DNA of 64,000 nt from an uncultured Bacteroides sp. (GCA_947646015.1 CANSEY010000010.1:1-64000), one strand, 5' to 3'. Numbered from the stretch's first letter, positions 24,408-35,700 are shown. Made by a program: numbers and translations. Notes: a model not told the origin generated them from the letters alone.

Positions 24408-27400
24408 ATGAGCTTATTAAAGAAAAAGTATATGAGATGTGTAAAAGGAATATATATATTCTTTTTGCTACTGTCTTTTATCTCTTGTGAACTGGAAGAT
24501 AAAATAGGAAGATATACTTCGGGAGACAATCCGGTAGAAGTAGAACTTATGACTCGTAATGTCACTTTAGGAGGAAGTGAATCCGGAGTGACTCTGAAGC
24601 GCTTGCGTGTAATTGCTGTGGCGAAAAACAGTGGAAAGGTGGAAATGAATCGCCGTGCCGATTTAAGTGATCCTTCATCATCCGGTTTAGAGCATACAGG
24701 GGGAGTGTTTAAACTCTATCTTCGTCCGGGTGATTACGATTTGTTTGTGATCGGTAATGAAACGACGGGCATGAATTCCGCATTAACCGGAGAGCCATCT
24801 TTATCAGAAATTAAAAGTGTACCGGTTACTCTACCTGTAGATACGGCAGAGTTTGTGGTATGCAAGCATCTGGATATCCGGATAAGAAATGCAGCCTCTT
24901 CAACTCCGGTCACAGGGGAAGTCAGTGTGGATGAAGGATTAACCTGGAATTCAGCGTTCTCGGTTGAGTTGGAGCGCATTGCTTCAAAGGCGAGTCTGGA
25001 GATACGAAAAAATACGGATGAAGATATAAAGATCAGGCAGGTCACTGTTAAACAGTTACCTTCGTTCTCTTTTCTTTCCCCCTCTGCTTATCCGCTTTCC
25101 GGCGGGCTTACGGTTACTGATACGCGTTCGTTTTCTACACCTGTTTCTATCGCCGGAGAGAAAGATGTTCCCTCAGGATATCCGTATACATCTGTTGTAC
25201 AGGGAAAGAATAGCTTTATCTTGCCGGAGTACATTTGGGATAATACGGCAGGGAAGGGGCGTGCTTCTTTTATGGAAATAGAGGCTGAACGTAATGGAGC
25301 GTCAGAAACATGGCAAATATTATTGGGAAAGAGTACGGATATTCCGGCTGACTACTCACTTGGGCGTAACACTTACTATCGATATATGCTGACCGTGAAT
25401 CCGCTGAATGTCGATGTAAATGTAAGTGTAGAACCATGGCAGAATACGGCTGCTTATGATACGATTCCCGGAGCAAAGATCGTTTTCTCACGGGTCAATG
25501 TCGGTTATTCGTATGCTTCTGAGAGTGTTGTTACGTTTACAACCAAAAACTTGCCTCCTGTATCTGTCAGCCTATCTCCTGTACTATATACTTATAATTC
25601 TACAGGTGATCCTGTGAGTTCTAAATTTGATATGACACGGACTAAGATCAATTACAGCTATGACCAGGATACAGGAACAGGCATGGGAACTCTTACCATA
25701 AAACGGAACAAAGTTTCTCTTGCGGATACTTTGCTATTGATGGCAGGAGGATTTGCGCATACAATCGCTGTGGAAGGAGTGGAGTTTGCTGGTTCTAATA
25801 TCTATTTTGATAGGGTTCTCGAGAAGTTTACCTTTGATGATACTCCTGCACCGGGATGCAGAGCGGAACATGAGAAATTTCAGGGGGCGTCTTTTTATTG
25901 GGGTTCTTTACAAGGGTATAACACCGGATATAATTTTCTGGCCACACGTAAGAGTGATAGAAAATGGGGTTATATTTCTGCTCCGGTCTGGATCTCTGCA
26001 TTTTCTGTTGTTGGGGGAGATGATGAGAATCTGATTCTTCAGAAGGGATTACATGATCCTAAAAATCTGAAAGGTGACATCTGTCGCTTTATAACGCAAA
26101 GAGAATGGGGACCCGGAAATAAGAAGTGGCGGATGCCTACTTTAGATGAACTGAAGCTTTTGGGAGATGGGGTTCGGGAAACTACTGCTTCTACTCCGAA
26201 TTGGGGTTATATTTCTGGCAGTTCGAGTGGGGGTAGCACTGTTATTGGCAATGGAATTCGTACAAATAACCGCTATTATCTTCCAGCTAATGATAATGGG
26301 CTTAGAGGGAGATATTGGTCTGCTTCCGCTGCAATCAGTGCTTCAGCCCGGGGACTTTACTTTGAATATCTAAGCACTTCTGTGCAAGATTGGAATACTT
26401 CATCGGCGGTTGGAGTCATTCGTTGCGTTGTTGATTCTGAGAATAATTATTCAAAAGTTTATCGTGTTGTTTATTCGAATACCGATCCTCTGAATCAAGA
26501 AAGTCACTTGTATACTGTTTCGCCACCGGCATTGTTGAACGAGGGGGAAACGATAGTATTGCCAGCGCTGTCTACAAAATTCAATGATTACGAAGTACGT
26601 GAAGGGAATAAAGTGGTAACAAAGTATTTTCATTCCGGATGGCTTGTAAATGGACGGCATTTTGATTTTGGTGATTCATATGTGGCCGGTGCTGATGGGG
26701 TAGGAAGCACTGAAGTGGAGATTATACCTGAATGGACTAAATTTTGTAAAATAGAGTATGTTTGTACCCCTCCATATCCCGGAGCTGTTTTTTATTCGGC
26801 TTTTCCTTCGTTTCCCAATAATATTCACTTCGTGAAGCCAGGGGAACGTTATTCTTTACCAAATGTTCAGGTAGCGGTTATGTCTTCACCGGTTAAGATA
26901 GCTGTCGGACTTTTGGTGAATGGTATTCGTTATAATTGGGGGGACGAAATGCCTGTTTTCAGCGATATTAAAGTAGAACCCTGTTGGGCAAATGTACCTG
27001 AGAGTTCATTTGCATCAACTAATCTGAAACTTTCTAATTCTGGTGCAATTGATGCAACTCTCATTTTTGCATCTGAAGGTGAAACAGGAACCTTATTTCT
27101 CTGGGATATATTGAGGTGCAATTCTGTTACTTTACCTGGATTTACTGTGAATGGAGTGAGTATAGCATCACCCACCGTAGCAGATTATGATAGAGGACGT
27201 GTGATACATAGTGTAAGTGGATTAAAACGGGGGGTGGGTGATATATGTCGTTTAGTAGGTATTCCTCTAAATGAAATAAATGCAAAATTAGCCGCCGGAA
27301 TATTGCCGGACAATGGGACATGGCGATTACCTACTGCCAACGAACTGGCTGCTCTATTACATCCATTTCAAGATAGTTCACAAGGAAGAGTTTACTCTAT

Positions 27401-27593
27401 TTTAAATAATACTTTCTTTCCATATAATGCGAAGTATGGTACAAAGGATATTACATATCCCACCGCTGAAATTAGTATTCCACATTTGCCAAGTATATAT
27501 GCATGGGGAGGGCTTATAAGGTTAGGCTCGAGAATTGCTATAAGACCGTATGCTAGCACTGCTGAAACTGCCATTCGTTGCATCCGCCAATAG
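24408..27593 (+). CDS. Large fimbria-associated lipoprotein (DUF4906-like, FISUMP-like domains, two Listeria-Bacteroides-type repeats)
   Basis: 1061 residues from ATG 24408 (a TTG lies three codons upstream). Signal YIFFLLLSFISC ends in a lipobox. The N-terminal half is fimbrillin-like (DUF4906 type) with YRYMLTVNPLNVDVNVSVEPW. From ~residue 555 there is a FISUMP-like lectin-type module (GDICRFITQREWGPGNKKWRMPTLDE ... YWSASAA ... IRCVVD). Then come two ~85-residue beta-grasp repeats of the Listeria-Bacteroides type (each ending HSGWLVNGR...PEWT or similar), then a second FISUMP-like module (GDICRLVGIP ... WRLPTANE ... AIRCIRQ). This suits an accessory or tip adhesin. Confidence 0.75.
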   Translation: MSLLKKKYMRCVKGIYIFFLLLSFISCELEDKIGRYTSGDNPVEVELMTRNVTLGGSESGVTLKRLRVIAVAKNSGKVEMNRRADLSDPSSSGLEHTGGVFKLYLRPGDYDLFVIGNETTGMNSALTGEPSLSEIKSVPVTLPVDTAEFVVCKHLDIRIRNAASSTPVTGEVSVDEGLTWNSAFSVELERIASKASLEIRKNTDEDIKIRQVTVKQLPSFSFLSPSAYPLSGGLTVTDTRSFSTPVSIAGEKDVPSGYPYTSVVQGKNSFILPEYIWDNTAGKGRASFMEIEAERNGASETWQILLGKSTDIPADYSLGRNTYYRYMLTVNPLNVDVNVSVEPWQNTAAYDTIPGAKIVFSRVNVGYSYASESVVTFTTKNLPPVSVSLSPVLYTYNSTGDPVSSKFDMTRTKINYSYDQDTGTGMGTLTIKRNKVSLADTLLLMAGGFAHTIAVEGVEFAGSNIYFDRVLEKFTFDDTPAPGCRAEHEKFQGASFYWGSLQGYNTGYNFLATRKSDRKWGYISAPVWISAFSVVGGDDENLILQKGLHDPKNLKGDICRFITQREWGPGNKKWRMPTLDELKLLGDGVRETTASTPNWGYISGSSSGGSTVIGNGIRTNNRYYLPANDNGLRGRYWSASAAISASARGLYFEYLSTSVQDWNTSSAVGVIRCVVDSENNYSKVYRVVYSNTDPLNQESHLYTVSPPALLNEGETIVLPALSTKFNDYEVREGNKVVTKYFHSGWLVNGRHFDFGDSYVAGADGVGSTEVEIIPEWTKFCKIEYVCTPPYPGAVFYSAFPSFPNNIHFVKPGERYSLPNVQVAVMSSPVKIAVGLLVNGIRYNWGDEMPVFSDIKVEPCWANVPESSFASTNLKLSNSGAIDATLIFASEGETGTLFLWDILRCNSVTLPGFTVNGVSIASPTVADYDRGRVIHSVSGLKRGVGDICRLVGIPLNEINAKLAAGILPDNGTWRLPTANELAALLHPFQDSSQGRVYSILNNTFFPYNAKYGTKDITYPTAEISIPHLPSIYAWGGLIRLGSRIAIRPYASTAETAIRCIRQ

Positions 27594-27629
27594 TAATGGA
27601 AAATCTGTCACTTAAAATAGTAAGATACA

Positions 27630-30600
27630 ATGTGTTTGAATAAAAATATTAAATCCTTTCTTGGGATACTTATGTGTGGGATATTGGCTTTTCTGCCGGT
27701 ATCCTGTTCAGATGATTCTCCGGTAACAGGTTCACCCTTGCTTCCGGAGGCTCCTGAAGGTAAAGTGAACGTATTTCTTTCTCTTCATAAAGGGAGTGAT
27801 TATGAATCTCCTGCCACACGTTCGGGGACAGCGGCCGATGAAACTATTATGGGACCTCCCTGGGTGTTGGTTTTTTTGGGGAATGATAAAGATGCGACTT
27901 TCTTGGAAGCCGTACAAGCCGATATGACCTCGGTCGGAGAGCTTTATGCACAATTAAGTGCCTGCAATTCTTCAGTGGTTTTGCTGTTGATTTCAAATGC
28001 CGATGAATTGATACAGGCGAAGTTAGGAGGTCTTACGACTACGACAACTTTATCCGATGCAGTTACCAATCTTCTTCTGTATGGCGATCCGTCGGATTCT
28101 CCTGTGGGGGGTAACTCTGCATTAGCAATTCCGCAAGCGACAGTTCCTTTTACAGGGAAGAAGATCCCGATGTCGGCCTATTGTCCATTGCCACAGATTA
28201 TTACAGGTACTACTGTAGGAACTGTCGGTACCCCTTTTCGCCTAAAACGGATCGTATCTAAATTATACGTAGATGCTTCCGGTGCACATGCTTCCGATGG
28301 TTTTATTTTGACAGGAGTATCTGTTATTAACGTACCGGTACAAGGAGCACTTGCTTTTGAATATGGAAATGCGAATGAAACTTTACCTATTACGGCTCAA
28401 TTTACCGATTATGGTCATAAATCGGGTAGTACTTCCCGGTTGGACAATCCGATTATAGCCTCTTCAACAGGATTCGCCGGGCATACAACCGCAGGTATGG
28501 GAAGTGAAGACTATCCTGTTTATGTATATGAAACGGCAGGTGGCCCGGCTGACCGTTCGGATGTTATTCTTGCCGGTAAGTTTGATAACGGACCGGTTCG
28601 TTATTATCGCGCGAGTCTGAAAAACAGTAAAGGAGAAAAGCTGGCATTTAAAAGAAACTATCTTTATACGCTAAATCTGGTACGTGTGGAAGGAGGAGGC
28701 TATTCTACGATGGATGAGGCGATTGCTGCTCCTTCGGGTAGTAGCGGAATTCTTTGCAATGTTACGGTGGTAGACGATTCGCATGAAATAACAGGTAATG
28801 GTGTTTATTATTTGGGGCTGACGAATTCTTCTTATGTGCTTTATACGGATGAAGAACAGAAGGATGTTACGGTATGTGTGATAGGGACCAATGCGTACAG
28901 CCGTCCGGGAAGTACGGTTACTCCGGGAGTGGTAAGCATGTCGTCCGGGATAGCCGGTGTGACTCTTAAAACTACTTCGATCTCCGCAGACTCGACTGCC
29001 ATTAAGTTGGATTTTGCCAAGGGGGCGCAGGGAGAAACGACCCTTGATGTTCAGGTTGGAGGATTGCGTAGGGAAATAAAGCTGAAAGCTGCCGGTATGG
29101 GTGTTTCCGGCAATTATGCTTCAGGTTATCAAGGACTCTTGTTGGGAGATTTCAACCAGATCCGTATTCTTGAAAGTACGTCTAAGTCTGGACTGGCAAT
29201 ATCTCCCGCATCTCCGGACCGGGATAGCGAGGTCATCTCTTCCGTTACTTCTCCTTCTGTCCCTGTTTACTTCTTTGTCGAGGAGGCTGCGGGCCCACAA
29301 AGTGCTAAATTGTCGGGCCTTGCGGGAGAATCCGTCGTTGTTATAGAGAATCGGGTGTATAACGATCTCCCTGCCGCATCTAATATTTATTGGGACGCGG
29401 CACAAGGCAGATTGACGTTCGATGATGTTCCGTCGTATGTTCCTGCTGCCCGAAACCAAAAACAGGGAGTGTATTTTCTGTATGGTTCCTTAATTGCACT
29501 GCAAGGAGGAAGCAGCGCAACTGATGTGCGTCAGCTCGATGCAGCAGAAGTGAATCCTGTATGGAAAACCAATCAGTCTCCGAACATTCCTAAGTTTAAT
29601 CCCGCCTCTTTAGCTCCCGGAGCAGATCTGGAGAATGTATTGACACATATTCATAATCCGGGTAATCGTATTGGTGATATCTGCCGTTATCTTACGCAGC
29701 GCGGATGGGCTCCTCCGGGAAAGAAATGGAAGATGCCTGTGAAAGAACGTTTGGAAGCTGTCTTGAACAGTATATATAGAACTGAAGGATCTTGGTTACC
29801 GATAGGGGGACTTGCGACAGACGGTACTGGTGAAGTTGTTCACGGGAGATTGATAAAGGATCGATTTTACTTTCCGGCATCGGGTTCACGCAAAGAAGAT
29901 GGAACCTTTATCGAGCAACCGGGTGTCTCCGGACACTACTGGAGTTCTTCTGTCATTTCCGGCAGTATCGGATGGCAACCTGCTTCGCTGTGGTTTCAGG
30001 GAGGGGATGCTGCAATACAGGCAACTGCTTTGGACGTGGCTCTTCCGGTTCGTTGTGTCGTAGATAATACGTCTACCGATTGGCCGGAATTAGCTACTGT
30101 CGCTTATTATGCTTCTCCGCCGGGAGGAGCAACATTAACCTCGGAACTGCCGGCCAATCATTTTGTGGAGCAACGCAAACCTTTTGCGCTGCCCTCTACC
30201 CCTTTGACTTTCAGTGATCCGTCTGTGACTCATACCGGCTGGGGCAATAATCTTGGATTGGGAGAAAATACTACTATAAACACTAGTGTTGGCAGTTTTC
30301 ATGCGACTTTTAGCCAAGGTGCTTCTCTAGAGTATGACTCTAATCTTCCTGCAGGTACGGCTTTAGTGTCCGGAACGGTTCCGGGAGTCTATGTTGCTGC
30401 CGGAGGTACGAGTATCAAACTTTCGACGAACCAGTTGGTATGTAGTAATCCAGGTTATGTGCATACCGGATGGAGCATCGATGGAGTTTATCATGGATTG
30501 GGCGCAAACTATGTGATGCATGCATCCGGTTCCAGGAAGGCTTTTGCCGTATGGTCACGTGACTGCTGGGTTGAGTATCTGGCAAAGGCGCCTGCGGGTG

Positions 30601-32153
30601 CCCCTGCCGGTGTTACTGTCACCGGTACCTTGCCGTCTCCTGTGAAAGTAGCCCAGAATTCATCGGTTACTTTAGCAACGGAAGCCCAAGGTTTACAGGT
30701 TTGCAGTGATCCGAGGTGGAAACACACTGCATGGACGGCAGGCGCTTTTGGCGGAAATACGATCGTGACAAATGACCTTAAAATATATCCCGAATGGACG
30801 CGGTATTATCAAGTAACTTACTCACCGCAGCCACCGTCCGGAACAGTACCCGGCTATCCGCGTTCTGAAATTGTGGCGCCGGGAAGTAGCGTGATGTTGC
30901 CGGTTCAACTGCATAGCAGTGATCCTTTGCAGGTACATCAGGCGTGGCTGGTAGGTGGACAAGAGAAGGCACCGGGAACATCGGTCATTGTCAATGGGGA
31001 TATGACCATAACTGCTAAGTGGCTGCTTTATGAAGTAAGCTATCTGGCAAATGCTCCGGTAGGGACCACTTCGGTAACTCCTTTACCCGCTTTACAGAAG
31101 ATAGCTCCGGGCAAGATGGTGACTTTATCCGCTACCCGTTTGGTATGCAGTGATCCGGCGTGGATACATACCGGCTGGAGCGTCGGAGGGGTGCATTACA
31201 TTTTGGGGGCCAATATACCCGTTCTAAGTAACATGCAGGTATCTGCCGAATGGACAAAAAGATTTAAGATCAAGTATCATCTGAACTTGCCTTCAGGAAC
31301 CGGTCATGCTGGTGATATGCTACCTGAGGATGAATATGTGATGCCTGGACAGAACGTGACTCTGGCAGTCCCCAGGCTCAAATGCAGCAATGCGGATTTC
31401 TTCTTTACCGGTTGGATGATTAATGGGCAGTTCTATGGTTTAGGTTCAAGTTACACACCGCTACCCGGCCAAGATACAGATGTCTATGCAGTATGGAAAT
31501 ATGCTCGAGCTATGGAATTCAATGTAACCGTATCTAATTCAGGTCGTGGAACCGATAATGCCACATTGGTATTTACGGACAGTAAAGAAGAGACCGGAGC
31601 GTTCTTTCAAAGTCGCGGAGTCGTTGCATGGAGCAATACGGGAAGTCCCGTTACCTGGTTTGATCCGGTAAGCACCGGGCGTACATGGTCTTCCAATTGG
31701 ATGGCTTTCGCGTCGGAGGAGTTGCATACTTATGCTAACCTCAGAAATGGCGGCGGGGACCCGTGCCGCTTGATTGGGTATTCACAGAAGTATGTAAGTA
31801 CGCAGATCTCCAAAGGGGAACTACCTGATAATAGAACGTGGAGACTGCCTAAAGGACGGGAGTATATGCAGTATGGATTTACACCGGACAATAAAGTTGG
31901 CAGTTGGGCTAATGGCTGGAACTTTAACAATGGTAAATTTCTTCCGGCTTCAGGAATGCGTAGTGTTGCTGACGGTCAACTCCGTGAATCAGGCGTCGGA
32001 TATTATTGGTTGAGTGATTACTTTACGATTATCGATGATTTTGGTAAGCAGTATATGGGTAGAGGAAGTAAAGTTTCATCGGAGAAGGTGATAGAAGAAG
32101 GTGTTGTATATCATTCTGCAGCCGGCTTCCAGATTCGATGTGTGAGACAGTAG
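27630..32153 (+). CDS. Giant fimbria-associated lipoprotein (candidate tip adhesin) with six tandem repeats
   Basis: 1507 residues. Signal FLGILMCGILAFLPVSC ends in a lipobox. The N-terminal ~350 residues resemble fimbrillin-type domains (RIVSKLYVDASGAHASDGFILTGVSV, FKRNYLYTLNLVRVEGGGYSTM). A FISUMP-like module spans ~682-812 (GDICRYLTQRGWAPPGKKWKMP ... HYWSSSV ... PVRCVVD). Six ~78-residue repeats span ~821-1291, each with a HTGWSVGGVHYxLG-like core and a terminal VWT/EWT. A second FISUMP-like module closes the protein (GDPCRLIGYS ... WRLPKGRE ... QIRCVRQ). Same plan as the preceding protein but longer; 36-bp gap, so co-transcribed. Confidence 0.78.
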   Translation: MCLNKNIKSFLGILMCGILAFLPVSCSDDSPVTGSPLLPEAPEGKVNVFLSLHKGSDYESPATRSGTAADETIMGPPWVLVFLGNDKDATFLEAVQADMTSVGELYAQLSACNSSVVLLLISNADELIQAKLGGLTTTTTLSDAVTNLLLYGDPSDSPVGGNSALAIPQATVPFTGKKIPMSAYCPLPQIITGTTVGTVGTPFRLKRIVSKLYVDASGAHASDGFILTGVSVINVPVQGALAFEYGNANETLPITAQFTDYGHKSGSTSRLDNPIIASSTGFAGHTTAGMGSEDYPVYVYETAGGPADRSDVILAGKFDNGPVRYYRASLKNSKGEKLAFKRNYLYTLNLVRVEGGGYSTMDEAIAAPSGSSGILCNVTVVDDSHEITGNGVYYLGLTNSSYVLYTDEEQKDVTVCVIGTNAYSRPGSTVTPGVVSMSSGIAGVTLKTTSISADSTAIKLDFAKGAQGETTLDVQVGGLRREIKLKAAGMGVSGNYASGYQGLLLGDFNQIRILESTSKSGLAISPASPDRDSEVISSVTSPSVPVYFFVEEAAGPQSAKLSGLAGESVVVIENRVYNDLPAASNIYWDAAQGRLTFDDVPSYVPAARNQKQGVYFLYGSLIALQGGSSATDVRQLDAAEVNPVWKTNQSPNIPKFNPASLAPGADLENVLTHIHNPGNRIGDICRYLTQRGWAPPGKKWKMPVKERLEAVLNSIYRTEGSWLPIGGLATDGTGEVVHGRLIKDRFYFPASGSRKEDGTFIEQPGVSGHYWSSSVISGSIGWQPASLWFQGGDAAIQATALDVALPVRCVVDNTSTDWPELATVAYYASPPGGATLTSELPANHFVEQRKPFALPSTPLTFSDPSVTHTGWGNNLGLGENTTINTSVGSFHATFSQGASLEYDSNLPAGTALVSGTVPGVYVAAGGTSIKLSTNQLVCSNPGYVHTGWSIDGVYHGLGANYVMHASGSRKAFAVWSRDCWVEYLAKAPAGAPAGVTVTGTLPSPVKVAQNSSVTLATEAQGLQVCSDPRWKHTAWTAGAFGGNTIVTNDLKIYPEWTRYYQVTYSPQPPSGTVPGYPRSEIVAPGSSVMLPVQLHSSDPLQVHQAWLVGGQEKAPGTSVIVNGDMTITAKWLLYEVSYLANAPVGTTSVTPLPALQKIAPGKMVTLSATRLVCSDPAWIHTGWSVGGVHYILGANIPVLSNMQVSAEWTKRFKIKYHLNLPSGTGHAGDMLPEDEYVMPGQNVTLAVPRLKCSNADFFFTGWMINGQFYGLGSSYTPLPGQDTDVYAVWKYARAMEFNVTVSNSGRGTDNATLVFTDSKEETGAFFQSRGVVAWSNTGSPVTWFDPVSTGRTWSSNWMAFASEELHTYANLRNGGGDPCRLIGYSQKYVSTQISKGELPDNRTWRLPKGREYMQYGFTPDNKVGSWANGWNFNNGKFLPASGMRSVADGQLRESGVGYYWLSDYFTIIDDFGKQYMGRGSKVSSEKVIEEGVVYHSAAGFQIRCVRQ
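30090..31503 (+). repeat. Six in-frame ~235-bp repeats in the giant lipoprotein gene
   Basis: Each unit encodes about 78 residues with the order: VxY-xxxPxG, LP, V-xPG-x-VTL, a CSDPxWxHTGW core, LGxN, then xxxAxWT. They resemble the Listeria-Bacteroides repeat family (beta-grasp). Protein-level similarity is clear while DNA identity is modest, so the array is old rather than a fresh duplication. Confidence 0.7.
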
Positions 32154-32193
32154 TTTTTGAAACGTTTATTTAATAATTGATAAAAAGCTAAAC

Positions 32194-32484
32194 ATGAAGA
32201 AGATTGATTTAATTAGAAGTATTGCTGTTAAAAGCAATTTAAAGAAAGAGCAGATTGCCATTGTGGTGGAAGGTGTGATGGAGGCTATTGCCGAGGCGCT
32301 ACATCAGGGAGAATCCGTCACATTGGTAGGTTTCGGAACCTTTGAAGTAAAAGAGCGCAAAGCCCGTAAAGGTTATAATCTGTCTACGGGAGAGATAATG
32401 ACTATTCCGGGAAAAAAGACGGTGAGATTCAAACCGGGTGCAAAGATGAATCTTGAGAAGAAGCATCAGGATACCTCCCGGTGA
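32194..32484 (+). CDS. HU-family DNA-binding protein, end of fimbrial operon
   Basis: 96 residues, typical HU/IHF length. MKKIDLIRSIAVKSNLKKEQIAIVVEGVMEAIAEAL is the helical dimerisation part; GESVTLVGFGTFEVKERKARKGYN is the conserved beta segment, and IPGKKTVRFKPGAKM forms the DNA-binding arm and C-terminus. It starts 40 bp after the giant lipoprotein gene and has its own terminator, so it may be the last gene of the operon. Bacteroidales code for several HU paralogs; a role in local DNA bending (for example for inversion) is speculation. A second HU gene is at 39523. Confidence 0.9.
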   Translation: MKKIDLIRSIAVKSNLKKEQIAIVVEGVMEAIAEALHQGESVTLVGFGTFEVKERKARKGYNLSTGEIMTIPGKKTVRFKPGAKMNLEKKHQDTSR

Positions 32485-32557
32485 GATTGTGAAAGTTCTA
32501 ATTAAGGCCAATGCCCATCTGTGACAGATCGGCTTATTGTTTGTTTTGTTTGTGTGC

Positions 32558-32600
32558 AAGTGCATTCTTCCCGGCGGGGCAAGAATGCACTTACTTTTTG
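32558..32600 (+). terminator. Terminator after the fimbrial-operon HU gene
   Basis: Perfect 12-bp stem, AAGTGCATTCTT (32558-32569) / AAGAATGCACTT (32581-32592), followed by ACTTTTTG. Confidence 0.75.
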
Positions 32601-32730
32601 TATGCGATGTGATCACCTTGGTCAAATGACCATGAGGAAGATTGAGTAAACTGCACCTGTATTCACGCCCCTTTATTTCTTTTTCATTCGATCGTGTCTC
32701 TGTGAAGGGAAGGTCTGTCAGAAAATAAAA

Positions 32731-32766
32731 AGCCTCCTCCGCAATTACGCGGAGGAGGCTTTTTTA
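32731..32766. terminator. Strong bidirectional terminator between HU and secDF
   Basis: Perfect 12-bp stem, AGCCTCCTCCGC (32731-32742) / GCGGAGGAGGCT (32749-32760), with T's after and A's before it, so it can stop transcription on both strands. It closes secDF (minus) and backs up the HU terminator. Confidence 0.85.
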
Positions 32767-32784
32767 TACCTTATATATTAGGCT

Positions 32785-35700
32785 TTATTCTTCTGTAGTA
32801 GTTGCAGGTGCCGAACCTTTTTTGTTTTTCAGCATCATATATGCAATCGGAGAAGCTACGAACAGAGATGACAGTGTACCGATGACAACACCCAGGATCA
32901 TTGCGAAGGCGAAGCTGCGGATAGAGTCACCACCCAGGATGAAGATACACAGCAACACGATCAATGTACTCAAAGAGGTGTTGATGGTACGTGCCAGAGT
33001 TGTGTTCAGAGAGTCATCAAACAACTGTTTTACGTTGCGTTTCGGATACAGGCCGAAGAATTCACGCACACGGTCGAAGATTACCACCTTATCGTTGATT
33101 GAGTAACCGATAGCAGTCAGGATAGCGCCGATGAAAGTCTGGTCGATCTCCAGAGAGAACGGCATCCAGCCCCAGCACAGTGAGTAAGCACCTAAGATCA
33201 TCAGTGTATCACTGGTCAGTGCTGCTACAGAACCCGCACTGTAAGCGATGTTACGGAAGCGGATCAGGATATAAAGACCGATAGCAACCAGAGCGAATAC
33301 AACCGACCAGATGGCTGAAGTCTTGATATCGTCAGCGATACTCGGACCTACTTTCTGTGAACTGATGATACTGCCGCCCGTATGGTTATCGCGGTCGATG
33401 AATGTAGCCAGTGTGATGTTCTGAGTCAGCATCGGTTTCAATGCTTCGTACAGGTAAGATTCGATTTCAGAGTCTACATTGTTACCTTCGTCCTGAATAC
33501 GGTAGTTGGTACTGATACGTACAGTCTTCTTATCGGTACCGATAGAGATAACGCTTACGTTGGCATCACCGAACTTGTTAGAGATCAGCTCACGTACCTG
33601 TTCCGGTTCGATCGGATTTTCGAACTGAACCTTGAAGTTACGTCCACCGGTGAAGTCGATACTCTGGCTCAAACCGCGGGTTACCAGCGAACCGATACAG
33701 ATCAGCAAAATCACGCCTGTGATAGTCAGCCATTTCTTGTTGCCACCCATAAAGTCGAAGTGTGTATTTACCAGCATCTTCTTAGAGATAGGTGAAGTAA
33801 ATGTCAGATTCAGCAGTTTGTCTTTGCTCATGAAGTGTTCGTAAACCAGACGGGTCATGAACACGGCTGTAAAGAATGAACAGAGGATACCGATGATCAG
33901 AGTCGTGGCGAAACCACGGATCGGACCTGTACCGAAATAGAACAGGATGATACCGGTGATGATAGAAGTCAAGTTGGAGTCGAAGATAGCAGAGAAGGCA
34001 TTTGAGTAACCGTCCGCCAATGCTTTCTTCACGCCTTTGCCGCTACGAAGCTCTTCTTTGGTACGTTCGTAGATCAACACATTCGCATCCACCGCCATAC
34101 CGAGTGACAACACCATACCGGCAATACCTGACATGGTCAGCGCAGCCTGGAAAGATGAAAGGATACCCAGTGTGAAGAAGAAGTTCAGTACCAAAGCGCC
34201 GTTGGCAATCATACCCGGGATGAATCCGTACATAGAGCACATATAGATCATCAACAGGATCAGAGCGACAACGAATGAGAAGATACCTGCATTGATAGAT
34301 TCCTGACCCAGTGACGGACCGACGATGTCTTCCTGAACGATGTGTGCAGGAGCCGGCATCTTACCGGACTTCAATACGTTAGCCAAGTCCTTTGCCTGTT
34401 CCGGAGTAAAGTGGCCGGTGATCTGTGAGTTACCACCTGTAATCTCGTTACTTACGTTCGGAGCGGAATATACATAATTATCCAATACGATGGCGATGGA
34501 CTTATTGATGTTCTGCTTGGTCAGCAATGCCCAGCGACGTGCGCCGTCAGAGTTCATCGACATGCTTACAGACGGTTTGCCGTATTGGTCATAGTCGTCT
34601 TTGGCATCGGTTACAACGTCACCTTCGAGCGGTGCTTTACCGTTACGTTCGGTTGATTTGATGGCATACAATTCAAAAGTCTGTCCTTTCGGATCGTATT
34701 CGAACGGAGAAACACCCCATTTCAGGCGAAGATCTTTCGGCAACTCGGCAGCCACTTCTTTCATAGCGAGGTATGAATTGACAGTCGCTGTATCTTTATA
34801 GTTTGCATAACCTACCACAGGGCCTCCGTTCGGATTTACACTCAGGATAGCCAGTAGCGGATGCTCTTTCTTCAGTTGTTCCAGATCGGCAGAAGAAGCC
34901 TGCTGTTTCTTTTCTCCGCCTTTCAGTGCGGCAGCAAGGCTGTCGGCAGCGCTGACTGCTTTATCGGGAGTAGCTTCTGCTGCAGCCAAGGCGGTTGAAT
35001 CTACTGCGGCAACTGTATCGTTGACGGTAGCTTCGTGTGCCAGGACTGCGCGGAGTTTAGAGTCGGCAGCTTGCAAGTAAGGAGCTACTTCCTTGGCGTT
35101 GTATGTTTCCCAGAATTCGAGGTTAGCCGATCCCTGAAGCAGCTTTCTTACACGTTCGGGTTCTTTGATACCCGGAAGTTCCACCATGATACGTCCCATT
35201 TTGTCTTCGAGGCTCTGGATGTTGGGCTGAACCACACCAAAGCGGTCGATACGTGTACGAAGCACGTTGTATGAGTTCGTTACGGCAGCTTTTACTTCTT
35301 CTCTCAGCACCTTTTCAACTTCGGCGTCTGATGATTTCTGGTTTACTTTGTCTTTGAGCTGTTGTGTCGCGAAGAGTTCAGAGAGTTTGGCACCCGGTGC
35401 AACTTTGTGATACTCTTTAATAAACAGTGTGATCACGTCGTCCTGGCTGGTGGTTGCCTGTTTGGCAGCTTCGGCCAGTGCTTTGTTGAAAGCTTCGTCG
35501 GGCTTGTTGTCAGCCAATGCTTTGATAACATCGGGTACAGACACTTCGAGGATAACGTTCATACCTCCCTTAAGGTCCAGACCTAAACTGATTTCCATTT
35601 CACGACACTGTTTCAGCGTATAGTTACCCAACCATACTTTCTCGTTGGAGAGAGAGTCGAGGTAATCCTGCTCTACCTTCACGTCGCCTTTCGCAAACTC

